A stretch of 64,000 bases of DNA from Peribacillus sp. Bi96 (GCF_918698115.1 NZ_CAKKLV010000001.1:434001-498000); one strand, 5' to 3'; numbered from the stretch's first letter, positions 9,512 through 17,876 are shown. Numbers and translations are program-made. Notes: generated by a model from the sequence alone, not told the origin.

Positions 9512-10234
9512 ATGCCCGGAATACTTACAGCTGTCGGCTATATTATTAAAGAATTTTACTTATTAGTTTCCTATGTGAAAAATAATGCTTTTCCCCAGCC
9601 CTTGTCCGCTCAGGATGAAAAGAGATATCTGAAACTGATGAGTGAGGGTGATGGTGATGCCCGTAATATCTTGATCGAGCATAACCTAAGGCTTGTTGCC
9701 CATATCGTCAAGAAATTCGAGAATACGGGCGAAGATACAGAGGATTTGATTTCGATTGGGACGATTGGTCTGATAAAAGCCATTGAAAGTTATTCGGATG
9801 GAAAGGGTACGAAGTTGGCAACATATGCGGCGCGATGCATTGAGAATGAAATCTTGATGCATTTACGGGCGACAAAGAAAACGAAGAAGGATATTTCCCT
9901 GCATGATCCAATTGGTCAGGATAAAGAAGGAAATGAAATCAGTTTAATCGATGTACTGAAATCGGAATCAGAAGATGTCATCGATACGATTCAGCTTAAT
10001 ATGGAAATTGAAAAAGTGAAAAAGTATATTGATATTTTGGATGAACGGGAAAAGGAAGTCATTGTAGGCAGGTTCGGACTGGATTTAAAAAAGGAGAAAA
10101 CACAGCGGGAAATCGCTAAAGAACTTGGGATTTCCCGCAGTTATGTATCAAGAATTGAAAAACGTGCTTTGATGAAGATGTTCCATGAATTTTACAGGGC
10201 AGAAAAAGAAAAGGAAAAGAAAGCAAAAGGATAG
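9512..10234 (+). CDS. sigK: RNA polymerase sigma-K factor precursor (pro-SigK)
   Basis: Late mother-cell sigma factor that directs spore coat and cortex-phase genes. From ATG 9512 it has 240 aa. Residues 1-20 form the hydrophobic pro-sequence, which the SpoIVFB protease removes in B. subtilis in front of [10 protein letters not shown]; the same junction is present here. Region 2 ([20 protein letters not shown]) and the region 4 helix-turn-helix ([18 protein letters not shown]) follow. The gene is continuous, with no skin-type insertion. An in-frame ATG at 9503 is less likely because GGGGGAT overlaps it. A strong terminator follows. Confidence 0.95.
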   Translation: MPGILTAVGYIIKEFYLLVSYVKNNAFPQPLSAQDEKRYLKLMSEGDGDARNILIEHNLRLVAHIVKKFENTGEDTEDLISIGTIGLIKAIESYSDGKGTKLATYAARCIENEILMHLRATKKTKKDISLHDPIGQDKEGNEISLIDVLKSESEDVIDTIQLNMEIEKVKKYIDILDEREKEVIVGRFGLDLKKEKTQREIAKELGISRSYVSRIEKRALMKMFHEFYRAEKEKEKKAKG

Positions 10235-10251
10235 GGATGATACAGTCAAAG

Positions 10252-10286
10252 AGAGTGCGGGGAAATTTCCCCGCACTCTTTTTTTT
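10252..10286 (+). terminator. Terminator after sigK
   Basis: A perfect 14-bp stem, AGAGTGCGGGGAAA / TTTCCCCGCACTCT (10252-10279), followed by seven T. Confidence 0.93.
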
Positions 10287-10401
10287 AATATTTATTTCGG
10301 AACATATCTGCCAATGCGTGATAGATCTCGATTCCCTGAAAAAGGAACAGGCGTGAAGCCGTTAAAGAAAAGACCCCTATCATAATTAGTCGGAACCACA
10401 T
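10285..10401 (-). CDS. 38-aa hypothetical small protein
   Basis: Not recognised. Minus-strand ATG 10401 follows GAGGAGTG with good spacing. The product starts MWFRLIMIGVFSL, has one short hydrophobic helix (about residues 4-22) and a charged tail ending MFRNKY, so it may be a small membrane peptide. It abuts the sigK terminator, and its stop codon uses bases of the T tract. Real coding is plausible but unproven. Confidence 0.5.
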   Translation of the reverse strand: MWFRLIMIGVFSLTASRLFLFQGIEIYHALADMFRNKY

Positions 10402-10426
10402 ATGAATCACTCCTCGATTTTATTTT

Positions 10427-10729
10427 TTATAAAATGTCAGAGTGTGTAGCTACGTAATTCGCCTGAAAAAACACTGGACTGAGATAACGCTGGCGAAGAT
10501 TTGAGTGAAAATAAAGAAAACTTAAAATGGATAATTCGAAAATAACAAAAAGGATAATGGTCTGCCAGGAACTGAAGAAAGGGACCAAAGGTAATTTCTT
10601 GTCGGCCTTTTCCCAGTGATGAACATCGGTATGTTCTTCAAGGGTCAGCTGCTGTGCATGATGATGAAACTGCATGGGCAGAGTCCAAAGGAGAAGGATG
10701 ATGGCAGCCAGGTGGATAAAGTATTTCAT
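10427..10729 (-). CDS. Hypothetical two-helix, His-rich small membrane protein
   Basis: Not recognised. From ATG 10729, after AAAGGGGTGG, it has 100 aa. A hydrophobic N-terminal segment (about 3-18, signal-like) is followed by a His/Glu-rich loop (FHHHAQQLTLEEHTDVHHWE), a second helix (about 53-72) and a short polar tail. The clustered histidines might bind metal, but no known family motif is seen. It ends 26 bp before the 38-aa gene start, so the two may form one transcription unit. Confidence 0.6.
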   Translation of the reverse strand: MKYFIHLAAIILLLWTLPMQFHHHAQQLTLEEHTDVHHWEKADKKLPLVPFFSSWQTIILFVIFELSILSFLYFHSNLRQRYLSPVFFQANYVATHSDIL

Positions 10730-10890
10730 ATGAATCGACCACCCCTTTCCCAAGATTATATTTATCATAGCATGCTTTTAATGCGGGATAAAAGAAAAAT
10801 GTTTAAAAAATACTGAAAATTCCTTTTAATTAGAAAAATATTGGAAAAACCTCTATAATAAGTTTATTGATAAAAAGGGGGCAATGCAGG

Positions 10891-12681
10891 ATGAAATATT
10901 CTTTGACATGGGATTTGGATATCTTTTTTAAAGGAGGAAGCTCTTCAAGTGAGTTCCTGCTTTTTTTAGATGAAATCAATGAAGAGGTACAAGAATTCGA
11001 CCGAATTGTAAGCCATATTAATTCAGAAGAAAATGATGAAAGCAGTTTGATTTCTGCTTTTGATCTTTTTAAAAATACAAATATGAAATCGAGACAGGCG
11101 AGCGCTTTCATCGGATGCCTGGAAGCTCAAAATGCGCAGGATAAAAAGGCAGGTCAGCTGCGAATTAAACAAATGAAGATTGTGGCTTCGCTAAAAATGG
11201 TGTTAAGTAAGCTGGATGAAAAGTTGTTGCAGCTTGATGATGCGTTTTTTCAAAAAATCCTCGATAAAGAACCGTTGAATGAATTGAAATTCGTATTGAA
11301 CGAACGTCGAGATAGAGCAAAGGAAAAGCTATCCGTGAAGGAAGAATCTTTAATCACTCAATTGTCATTGGATGGTTTCGAGGGTTGGAGCCAAATGTAT
11401 GATGCGATCGTCGGCTCAATGTCCATCTCCTATAAAGGTGAAAAGCTTTCTGTAGGACAAGCGGCTAATAAATTTTCTGAACCCGATAAAAGGGACCGTA
11501 AAGAATTGCTTACTGCTTGGGAACAGGCATGGGAGGAAAAAAGTGACCTTTTTGCCCGGACTTTGAATCATTTAGCTGGATTTCGCCTAAGTGTGAATGA
11601 AAAAAGGGGCTGGGATGATATTCTGAAAGAACCGCTTGAGATCGGGAGGATGAAAAAAGAAACCCTGGAGAGCATGTGGAATGTAATAGCCGATCATAAG
11701 GAGCCGCTAGTAAGATTTTTACAAAGGAAGGCGGAGTTACTGGATGTGGATAAATTAAGTTGGGCGGATTTGGATGCACCGCTCGCTGTTACAGCAGAGT
11801 CCAAAGTAATGGATTATCAAGAAGGTGCAGACTTCATCGTGCAGCAATTCTCGAAATTCGGCACTCAATTAGCAAACTTCACTCAAAAAGCTTTTGAAGA
11901 CCGCTGGATTGAAGCGGAGGACAGGCCAGGTAAGAGACCAGGCGGTTTTTGCACGGGCTTCCCATTAAATAAGCAGTCCAGAATCTTCATGACGTATTCG
12001 GGGACTCCTTCGAATGTGTCCACATTGGCTCATGAATTGGGGCATGCGTTCCATTCTTATGCGATGAGGGAAATCCATCCATTGAATCGGTCATATGCGA
12101 TGAACGTGGCTGAAACTGCTTCTACGTTTGCCGAGATGGTCGTTTCAGATGCAGCTGTGAAGGAAGCGGCGAGTGAGGAAGAAAAGCTGGTTCTTTTAGA
12201 AGATAAAATCCAGCGTTCCGTAGCCTTATTGATGAATATCCATGCCCGATTTTTATTTGAGACAAGATTTTATGATGAAAGGAAACTAGGATATGTCAGT
12301 GCCGAACGATTGAATGAACTGATGATGGATGCACAAAAAGAAGCTTATGGTGATGCGTTAAGTGATTATCATCCAACGTTTTGGGCTTCAAAGCTCCATT
12401 TCTATATTACTGGTGTCCCATTTTATAATTTTCCGTACACATTTGGATACTTATTCTCATTGGGCATATACGCGAACGCCCTGAAAGAACCTGCTGGTTT
12501 CGAGGAAAAATATATCGCCCTTTTAAAGGATACAGGCTCAATGAAGGTCGAGGATTTGGCGGAGAAACATTTGGGCGTCGATTTGACGACCAGGGATTTT
12601 TGGGAAGAAGCGGTTCACGCCTGCATGGAGGATGTCGAAGAATTCATGCGTTTGACAGATCCCCTTGTCCGAAAAGCATAA
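10891..12681 (+). CDS. pepF: Oligoendopeptidase F family M3 metallopeptidase
   Basis: Cytoplasmic zinc peptidase that cuts short peptides. The 596-aa protein has the N-terminal helical OligoF domain and the M3 catalytic core with the zinc motif HELGHAFHS (HExxH) near residue 386 and the downstream ETAS segment supplying the third ligand. The typical C-terminal FPYTFGYLFSLG is present. Start ATG 10891, the most plausible of several, follows AAGGGGGC at an 11-base spacing. The natural substrate is unknown. It stands alone between the sigK region and the insertion element remnant. Confidence 0.92.
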   Translation: MKYSLTWDLDIFFKGGSSSSEFLLFLDEINEEVQEFDRIVSHINSEENDESSLISAFDLFKNTNMKSRQASAFIGCLEAQNAQDKKAGQLRIKQMKIVASLKMVLSKLDEKLLQLDDAFFQKILDKEPLNELKFVLNERRDRAKEKLSVKEESLITQLSLDGFEGWSQMYDAIVGSMSISYKGEKLSVGQAANKFSEPDKRDRKELLTAWEQAWEEKSDLFARTLNHLAGFRLSVNEKRGWDDILKEPLEIGRMKKETLESMWNVIADHKEPLVRFLQRKAELLDVDKLSWADLDAPLAVTAESKVMDYQEGADFIVQQFSKFGTQLANFTQKAFEDRWIEAEDRPGKRPGGFCTGFPLNKQSRIFMTYSGTPSNVSTLAHELGHAFHSYAMREIHPLNRSYAMNVAETASTFAEMVVSDAAVKEAASEEEKLVLLEDKIQRSVALLMNIHARFLFETRFYDERKLGYVSAERLNELMMDAQKEAYGDALSDYHPTFWASKLHFYITGVPFYNFPYTFGYLFSLGIYANALKEPAGFEEKYIALLKDTGSMKVEDLAEKHLGVDLTTRDFWEEAVHACMEDVEEFMRLTDPLVRKA

Positions 12682-12713
12682 GATACGTTTCAGGCTGTAA
12701 ATATGAACAAAAA

Positions 12714-12740
12714 AGCGGATGTCCATTTAGGACATCCGCT
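12714..12740. repeat. Hairpin repeat, left flank of the IS remnant
   Basis: AGCGGATGTCC / GGACATCCGCT forms an 11-bp stem preceded by six A's. With the adjoining CTGAG (read on the minus strand) it is repeated in inverted orientation at about 14051-14083, on the far side of the transposase remnant. Confidence 0.75.
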
Positions 12741-12752
12741 CAGTTTGTAGAC

Positions 12753-12789
12753 AAAAGGGGTTCGGAATTAAAAATTCCGAACCCCTTTT
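12753..12789. terminator. Bidirectional terminator after pepF
   Basis: AAAAGGGGTTCGGAATT (12753-12769) pairs perfectly with AATTCCGAACCCCTTTT (12773-12789). Confidence 0.85.
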
Positions 12790-12849
12790 GAAATTTCCTG
12801 CGAATTTTCGCCAAAGGTTGAGAGATGAGGGCTCTTCGAGCTCTATATT

Positions 12850-13811
12850 TTAGACCATTTTTGGACCTTGCCAAGTCCAATTGGGCATCTTCTTTAAATT
12901 AATGGCAGCGAAAGTAAGCATCGCCTGCATCGGCAATTTTTTAAGTTCCCTTAAAGTAGTCCAACGCATACCATGCTTTTCTTTTGCATCTGCGAATACA
13001 CGCTCAATTGTTTCTTTGCGTTTCGCATATATAGGTTTTACATCTTCATGATGACGCAGATGATCTGCTGCTTCCACATAAGCTTGCCAGATATGCCGTG
13101 TCACCACTTTTTTATGGTCTTGGCTTTCTGTACACCGTGATAAAGATGAGCATGTTGCACAACTTTGTTTTCGTGATAGCCCTCTTTATTTGTTGTTGAG
13201 TACTTTAAAATTTCGCCCGAAGGGCAAAGGTAACAATCAAAGTGTTCATAGTAAACATGGTCATGTTTGCGAAAGAATCCTTCTTTTGTACGAGGATGTG
13301 TATAGGGTAAAGCAGGTGTGATTTCTTTGCTTAATAGGTAGTTAGTAATCGCTGGCGTTTTATAAGCTGCATCTGCGGCAACTGCTTCCGGTTTTCCAAC
13401 CTTCTCAATCACTTGTTCAACAATTGGCTCTAAGATATGACAGTCATGTGTATTTCCAGGTGTTACAATCGTTCCTAATGCAAAACCGTTGCGGTCTGCG
13501 GCCGCGTGGAATGAATAGGCAAACTGTTTTGTTCGTTCATCTTTCACATAATAGCCACTCTCAGGATCTGTTGTACTTTCTTTAATCTCTTTGGTTTCTT
13601 CCTTATCAAATTTATCCGGTGGAAAAGGCTTTTTTTCATGGTTTTCACGATCTTGATTTATTTCATCTTGAAGGCGTCCTACCTCTGAATACATATTTTT
13701 CACCAAATCATAAATGAAAGAGAAGTCAATGGCAGCCTCCATTATACGAACCAAATGATTCGCTGGCACCAATTGATCTAAAATAATCACTTCAAGTTTT
13801 ATTACTTCCAT
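12850..13811 (-). pseudogene. IS1182-family transposase, internally deleted and frameshifted
   Basis: The N-terminal part (LDQLVPANHLVRIMEAAIDFSFIYD), the DDE-region part (FHAAADRNGFALGTIVTPGNTHD) and the C-terminus (ERVFADAKEKHGMRW) match IS1182-type transposases from memory. Two lesions are visible. After MYSEVGR the protein jumps to LQDEINQD, removing about 120 residues of the DUF772 region. Near 13150 the frame shifts: the expected CATCSSLSRCTES... is readable in another frame, while the annotated frame ends at a stop near 13101. The DNA is otherwise well kept, so inactivation is fairly recent. Terminal repeats and target duplication were not defined. Confidence 0.88.
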
Positions 13812-13865
13812 TTTAAAACAAAAAAGACTGTCGGCAAAAGAGGTTTTATCTAAAGTTATAACAAA

Positions 13866-13990
13866 GTTGATTGGAACGGAAGGTACGAGACTCCAGCGGG
13901 ATAAGCGCGTCTACGGGAGACCCCGCAGGCGTAAGCCGAGGAGGCTCCCGGACCGCTCGCGGAAAGCGAGTGCCTGGAGTGGAAATCAAC
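13866..13990. repeat. Structured ~125-bp intergenic repeat
   Basis: Several nested or side-by-side inverted repeats are visible: GTTGATT (13866) / AATCAAC (13984), ACTCCAG (13890) / CTGGAGT (13974), CGGGAG (13914) / CTCCCG (13945), and GCTCGC (13955) / GCGAG (13966). It is much more GC-rich than its surroundings. I recall very similar GC-rich elements as dispersed intergenic repeats in Bacillaceae genomes; this was not verified. Confidence 0.7.
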
Positions 13991-14004
13991 GTTCAAATTG
14001 TAAA

Positions 14005-14055
14005 AGCAAAAAAAGACTGTAGCGAACTCGATTTTCATCGAGTTTGCTACAGTCT
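14005..14055 (-). terminator. Terminator after pssA (minus strand)
   Basis: An 18-bp stem AGACTGTAGC... (14014-14031) / ...GCTACAGTCT (14038-14055) with one mismatch. On the minus strand it is followed by a T run (A's at 14008-14013). Confidence 0.85.
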
Positions 14056-14056
14056 G

Positions 14057-14083
14057 AGCGGATGTCCATTTAGGACATCTGCT
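14057..14083. repeat. Hairpin repeat, right flank of the IS remnant
   Basis: AGCGGATGTCC (14057-14067) / GGACATCTGCT (14073-14083) matches the hairpin at 12714-12740, in inverted orientation when the adjoining CTGAG is included. Confidence 0.75.
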
Positions 14084-14090
14084 TTCCCAT

Positions 14091-14630
14091 TTAAACTTTC
14101 TTCATTTTAATTGGACTGACCATAAGTAATGATAATATAATCATGAGGGATAAGAAAAAGACCGGATGGAAATATGGGATGGCCAAATAACTCAACGTTG
14201 CGATGCAGCCGGCAACCGTAATGGGAACGCCTGTAAAATATCCATTGTTTTCACTAATATTGAAGCGGGCAAGGCGAAATGCGCCACAGCCAATATAGAA
14301 AACGGTGAAGATTGTGCCAGGTGCCCCGAATTCTATTAATATTCCTTGGTATAATAATAGAGCTGGTGCGACGCCGAAAGATATGATGTCACACATGGAA
14401 TCAAGTTGCTTACCCAATTCCGATTCAATGTTGAACTTCCGTGCAACCATACCGTCAAAGCGATCTGCAAGGGCAGCCAGGAAGATTAAAAGCAGGCTTA
14501 AATTCAATTGGCCGTGCATCACGGCAATTATCGCAAATCCACCAAGGGATAAATTCATTAACGTAAGTATATTTGCTGTTTGGGCTTTTAACTTTTTAAT
14601 GGTTTGGTCGAGGGCGTGTAGTAAAAACAT
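14091..14630 (-). CDS. pssA: CDP-diacylglycerol-serine O-phosphatidyltransferase
   Basis: Membrane enzyme making phosphatidylserine from CDP-diacylglycerol and serine, the precursor of phosphatidylethanolamine. The 179-aa protein is almost all membrane helices. It carries the CDP-alcohol phosphotransferase signature D(x)2DG(x)2AR(x)8G(x)3D(x)3D, beginning DRFDGMVAR at about residues 55-63. Start ATG 14630 follows GAAAGGAGTGAG; the frame is open upstream without a ribosome site. It is divergent from psd, the next enzyme of the pathway. A good minus-strand promoter lies at 14690-14718. Confidence 0.93.
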   Translation of the reverse strand: MFLLHALDQTIKKLKAQTANILTLMNLSLGGFAIIAVMHGQLNLSLLLIFLAALADRFDGMVARKFNIESELGKQLDSMCDIISFGVAPALLLYQGILIEFGAPGTIFTVFYIGCGAFRLARFNISENNGYFTGVPITVAGCIATLSYLAIPYFHPVFFLSLMIILSLLMVSPIKMKKV

Positions 14631-14689
14631 CTTCTCACTCCTTTCAAATGAAACAAAATAATAACAAAATATAGTAAACATAAGTATTT

Positions 14690-14718
14690 ATTATATAATA
14701 ATATTTTATTTAACACAA
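14690..14718 (-). promoter_or_regulatory. SigA-type promoter of pssA
   Basis: On the minus strand, TTGTGT (14718-14713), 17-base spacer, TATAAT (14695-14690). Confidence 0.65.
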
Positions 14719-14766
14719 TTTATGCAAGGTATTTTTGAATAATTTTACAATTTGGAGTGGTTTTAT

Positions 14767-15552
14767 TTGTATCAGTCTTTGTATCGCATTCTTATTGAAC
14801 TGACGAATGGAAGGTATTCATCAGGTTTATTAAAGCATTTTAGCCAATCGCGCTGGAGCAGGCACTTAATTTTACTATATGTAAAAACATTCAACCTTAA
14901 TCAACAAGAATTTGGAAAGGATATAAAAGCGTATAGCAATTTGCACGAGCTATTTACAAGGCAATTAAAGGCAGAAGCCAGGCCGATTACGGCAGTCCCG
15001 TCTGCGGTGGCATGTCCCGTGGATGGTGTTCTTGAGGATTCAGGGGAAATACGCACGGATAAAAAGATCGTCGTTAAAGGAAAAGTATATTCAATGGAGG
15101 AAATGGTCGGGGATGAGCTATTTTTGGAAAAGTACTTAGGCGGCAAATATCTCGTGTTATACTTAAGCCCGAGTCATTACCATAGGATCCACGCACCAAT
15201 CAAGGGTTCAGTGGTCAAACGTTGGACGCTTGGAAGGAAATCGTACCCCGTTAATAAATGGGGGATGAAATATGGAAAAGAGCCTTTGTCAAAAAATTAT
15301 CGCACAATAACTGAGCTTCAAAATGAAGCGGGAAATTTGGCAATGGTGAAAGTTGGTGCCATGTGTATCAATTCGATCGTCATTACTGATGAATCGGATA
15401 AATTGGAAAAAGGACAGGAATTTTCCTATTTCAGTTTTGGCTCGACAGTCGTCCTTCTTTTTGAAAAAGGCAGTTTTGAACTGGAAGGGAATTTATCCAT
15501 TCCCGCCGATGTCCGTGTCGGTGAAACAATCGGATACATGAGAGCCGTTTAA
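14767..15552 (+). CDS. psd: Phosphatidylserine decarboxylase precursor
   Basis: Converts phosphatidylserine to phosphatidylethanolamine. The 261-aa proenzyme cuts itself at a Gly-Ser bond to create the pyruvoyl group; the motif FGSTVVLLFEKG is present near residue 220. Other family segments include SPVDGVL-like CPVDGVLED and YLSPSHYHRIHAP. I chose TTG 14767, 6 bases after GGAGTGG; the frame extends to a TTG at 14752 that overlaps that ribosome site. It is divergent from pssA, so both pathway enzymes share one intergenic region. Confidence 0.93.
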   Translation: MYQSLYRILIELTNGRYSSGLLKHFSQSRWSRHLILLYVKTFNLNQQEFGKDIKAYSNLHELFTRQLKAEARPITAVPSAVACPVDGVLEDSGEIRTDKKIVVKGKVYSMEEMVGDELFLEKYLGGKYLVLYLSPSHYHRIHAPIKGSVVKRWTLGRKSYPVNKWGMKYGKEPLSKNYRTITELQNEAGNLAMVKVGAMCINSIVITDESDKLEKGQEFSYFSFGSTVVLLFEKGSFELEGNLSIPADVRVGETIGYMRAV

Positions 15553-15585
15553 CCGTTTAACCTTAACCACATAGTAAAAATAAGA

Positions 15586-15608
15586 AGGCTGACATATGAT
15601 GTCAGCCT
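15586..15608. terminator. Hairpin between psd and sda
   Basis: AGGCTGACAT (15586-15595) / ATGTCAGCCT (15599-15608) with a 3-base loop. The best T-rich tail is on the minus strand, so it probably ends sda transcription. Confidence 0.6.
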
Positions 15609-15620
15609 ATGTATTTCATA

Positions 15621-15761
15621 TTAAAATATTGATCGGATTTTATGTGTTAAGGATCTTCGATGAATTTCCGTTTCTATGAGGCGGATGAAATCGGTACTTA
15701 ACTTTAAATTCTGCGCTTTAAAATAGGATTCCAGCAACAGGTCATCAGATAGTTTTTGCAT
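15621..15761 (-). CDS. sda: Sporulation histidine kinase inhibitor Sda
   Basis: Checkpoint protein that binds the sensor kinase KinA and blocks the Spo0A phosphorelay when DNA replication is active or disturbed. The 46-aa product starts [19 protein letters not shown] and ends in a basic helix ([15 protein letters not shown]), matching B. subtilis Sda in length and in nearly every conserved position I recall. It is convergent with psd and divergent from yqeG, the same place as in B. subtilis. The clear GGAGGTGA lies 21 bases upstream of the ATG, too far; AAGTGG is nearer but weak. Confidence 0.92.
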   Translation of the reverse strand: MQKLSDDLLLESYFKAQNLKLSTDFIRLIETEIHRRSLTHKIRSIF

Positions 15762-15896
15762 TAGAACGCCACTTACGGCTGCTCACCTCCAGTAGAAATT
15801 GCGAGGAATAGTTTGGTGTTTCCTTGCATATATTGATAAGTCATCCTTGATGTACCCCTACTGTATCAGAAATAAACGTGGAGAACAATCGTTCTG

Positions 15897-15995
15897 TTAT
15901 CCACAGTTGAAAGTGGATAACCTGTGGTTAAGTTGTTTACAAAGTGAATGAAATGATGCACATCAGTATGGGAAATGTTAGTAAAGTTATCCACA
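15897..15995. promoter_or_regulatory. Cluster of four DnaA boxes between sda and yqeG
   Basis: Two perfect TTATCCACA boxes lie at 15897-15905 and 15987-15995. Two 8/9 matches in the opposite orientation, AGTGGATAA (15912-15920) and TGTGGTTAA (15923-15931), lie between them. DnaA regulates sda in B. subtilis, so these are probably regulatory sites rather than an origin; no AT-rich unwinding region or dnaA gene is nearby. The rest of 15762-16226 shows only the yqeG promoter. Confidence 0.88.
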
Positions 15996-16158
15996 GGTTG
16001 GGTAAATGAATTTTTTGTCGAAATCTTTTGGGAATAATTAGTTCTTTTGTTCTGTTCGACCCACTAATTTCTCCTTCTTTAATAAAAAATGCCTTCCCAT
16101 ATCAGAAAACTTACATTATGATGTTTTTTTACCGTCAGCCATTCTTTTCTAATTTTTT

Positions 16159-16187
16159 TTGAAAGTAAGCCGGAAATTCGATATGAT
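16159..16187 (+). promoter_or_regulatory. SigA-type promoter of the yqeG operon
   Basis: TTGAAA (16159-16164), 17-base spacer, TATGAT (16182-16187). Confidence 0.7.
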
Positions 16188-16226
16188 GGAGACGGTAAAT
16201 TTTAATGAAAATATAGAGGTGCAATT

Positions 16227-16748
16227 ATGCTTAAATTATTTTTGCCGAGTGAACATGTTAAAAGCATTTTTAATATAGATCCTCAAGAATTGAAAAAAAG
16301 AGGGATTAAGGGAGTCATTACCGATTTGGATAATACTCTCGTTGAATGGGACAGGCCAACGGCTACCCCTGATTTAATCAAATGGTTCGACAATATGCGG
16401 GACCATGGGATTTTAGTGACGATTGTGTCCAATAATAATGAAAAACGGGTTCGGTCATTTTCCGATCCGCTTCAAATTCCGTTCATTCATCAGGCTAGGA
16501 AACCGATGGCAAAAGCTTTTCATAAAGCCCGTAAGACGATGGGACTGAAGTTAGAAGAAACAGTGGTAATCGGCGATCAGTTATTGACGGATGTATTGGG
16601 AGGGAACAGAGGCGGGTTTCATACGATTTTAGTGGTCCCTGTCGCCCAAACCGACGAATTCAGAACGAAAATCAATCGTTATTTTGAAAGAAAGATCATG
16701 GCGTTTTTTAAACGAAAAGGAATGATAAAATGGGAGGATCACAATTGA
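16227..16748 (+). CDS. yqeG: YqeG family HAD-IIIA phosphatase
   Basis: A 173-aa haloacid dehalogenase-type phosphatase. The nucleophile motif DLDNTLVEWD (about residues 34-43), the SNN motif II, the Lys in the RKPMAKAF region, and the acidic motif GDQLLTDVLGGN are all visible. The natural substrate is not settled; members are described as phosphatidylglycerophosphate phosphatase-like. It heads the operon and overlaps yqeH by 4 bases. Ribosome site AGAGGTG precedes ATG 16227. Confidence 0.92.
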   Translation: MLKLFLPSEHVKSIFNIDPQELKKRGIKGVITDLDNTLVEWDRPTATPDLIKWFDNMRDHGILVTIVSNNNEKRVRSFSDPLQIPFIHQARKPMAKAFHKARKTMGLKLEETVVIGDQLLTDVLGGNRGGFHTILVVPVAQTDEFRTKINRYFERKIMAFFKRKGMIKWEDHN

Positions 16749-17854
16749 ACAATCATCAAGAATTAGTATGCATCGGGTGTGGCGTGAAGGTCCAGACGGA
16801 AGATCCGAAGGAGTTGGGCTTTGCGCCTCAATCAGCTCTGGAAAAAGAGAGCATCGTTTGTCAGCGCTGCTTTAAATTGAAACATTATAACGAAGTTCAA
16901 GATGTATCCTTAACAGACGATGACTTCTTGAAAATCTTGAATAAAGTAGGCGAAACCGATTCCTTAATCGTCAAAATCGTCGATATTTTTGATTTCAATG
17001 GAAGCTGGCTTCCGGGCCTACATCGATTTGTTGGAAGAAATGATGTTCTTCTCATTGGTAATAAGGTCGACTTATTGCCTAAATCAGTAAAACCGAACAA
17101 ATTGATTAATTGGATGAAGAAATCGTCGAAGGAGCTGGGGCTAAACCCGGTTGATGTCCTGCTTGTCAGTGCAGAAAAGGGAAAGCACGTACTGGAAGCG
17201 GCTGATGCGATTGAACGGTATCGCAGAGGAAAGGATGTCTATGTCGTGGGCTGTACGAATGTAGGTAAATCGACTTTCATAAACCGACTTATAAAAGCAG
17301 TGAGTGGAGAAGGTGATATCATTACGACATCCCACTTCCCAGGCACAACTTTGGATATGATTGAGATTCCTTTGGATGATGGACAGGCATTGATCGATAC
17401 ACCAGGAATCATTAATCATCATCAAATGGCTCATTATGTGGACAAACGGGATTTCAAGGTGATTATGCCTAAGAAGGAAATCAAACCGAGGGTGTATCAA
17501 TTGAATGAAGGGCAGACGTTATTTTTCGGAGGATTGGCTCGGCTGGATTATGTTTCCGGGGGAAGACGTTCACTGACTTGCTACCTTTCAAATGAATTGA
17601 ACATCCACCGTACGAAATTGGAAAATGCCGATGAATTGTATGAAAATCATGCCGGGGAATTATTGACGCCCCCACGTCCTGATCAAATCGAGGAGTTTCC
17701 GAAGTTGATTCCACATGAATTCTCCTTAAAAGATGGTAAAATGGATATTGTGTTTTCTGGTCTTGGCTGGGTTACGGTCAATGAGCCGGGAGCGAAAATC
17801 GTTGCGCATGTCCCGAAAGGCGTCAATGTGATCGTTCGTAAATCATTAATCTAA
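16745..17854 (+). CDS. yqeH: Ribosome biogenesis GTPase YqeH
   Basis: Circularly permuted GTPase needed for 30S subunit assembly. The 369-aa protein starts with a zinc finger (CIGCG...CQRC). The G motifs then come in permuted order: NKVDLL (G4), SAEKG (G5), GCTNVGKST (G1, about 180), and DTPG (G3). I start at TTG 16745, 8 bases after GGGAGG, which overlaps the yqeG stop as TTGA; the ATG at 16730 lies before the ribosome site. The family C-terminal treble-clef/RNA-binding part follows. Confidence 0.95.
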   Translation: MNNHQELVCIGCGVKVQTEDPKELGFAPQSALEKESIVCQRCFKLKHYNEVQDVSLTDDDFLKILNKVGETDSLIVKIVDIFDFNGSWLPGLHRFVGRNDVLLIGNKVDLLPKSVKPNKLINWMKKSSKELGLNPVDVLLVSAEKGKHVLEAADAIERYRRGKDVYVVGCTNVGKSTFINRLIKAVSGEGDIITTSHFPGTTLDMIEIPLDDGQALIDTPGIINHHQMAHYVDKRDFKVIMPKKEIKPRVYQLNEGQTLFFGGLARLDYVSGGRRSLTCYLSNELNIHRTKLENADELYENHAGELLTPPRPDQIEEFPKLIPHEFSLKDGKMDIVFSGLGWVTVNEPGAKIVAHVPKGVNVIVRKSLI

Positions 17855-17876
17855 ATATATAGGGGTCGTCTAGTCT

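Noticed and set aside
15897-15995. Replication origin
   Set aside because: DnaA boxes are present but there is no dnaA/dnaN nearby and no obvious AT-rich unwinding element; the sda-yqeG position explains them.
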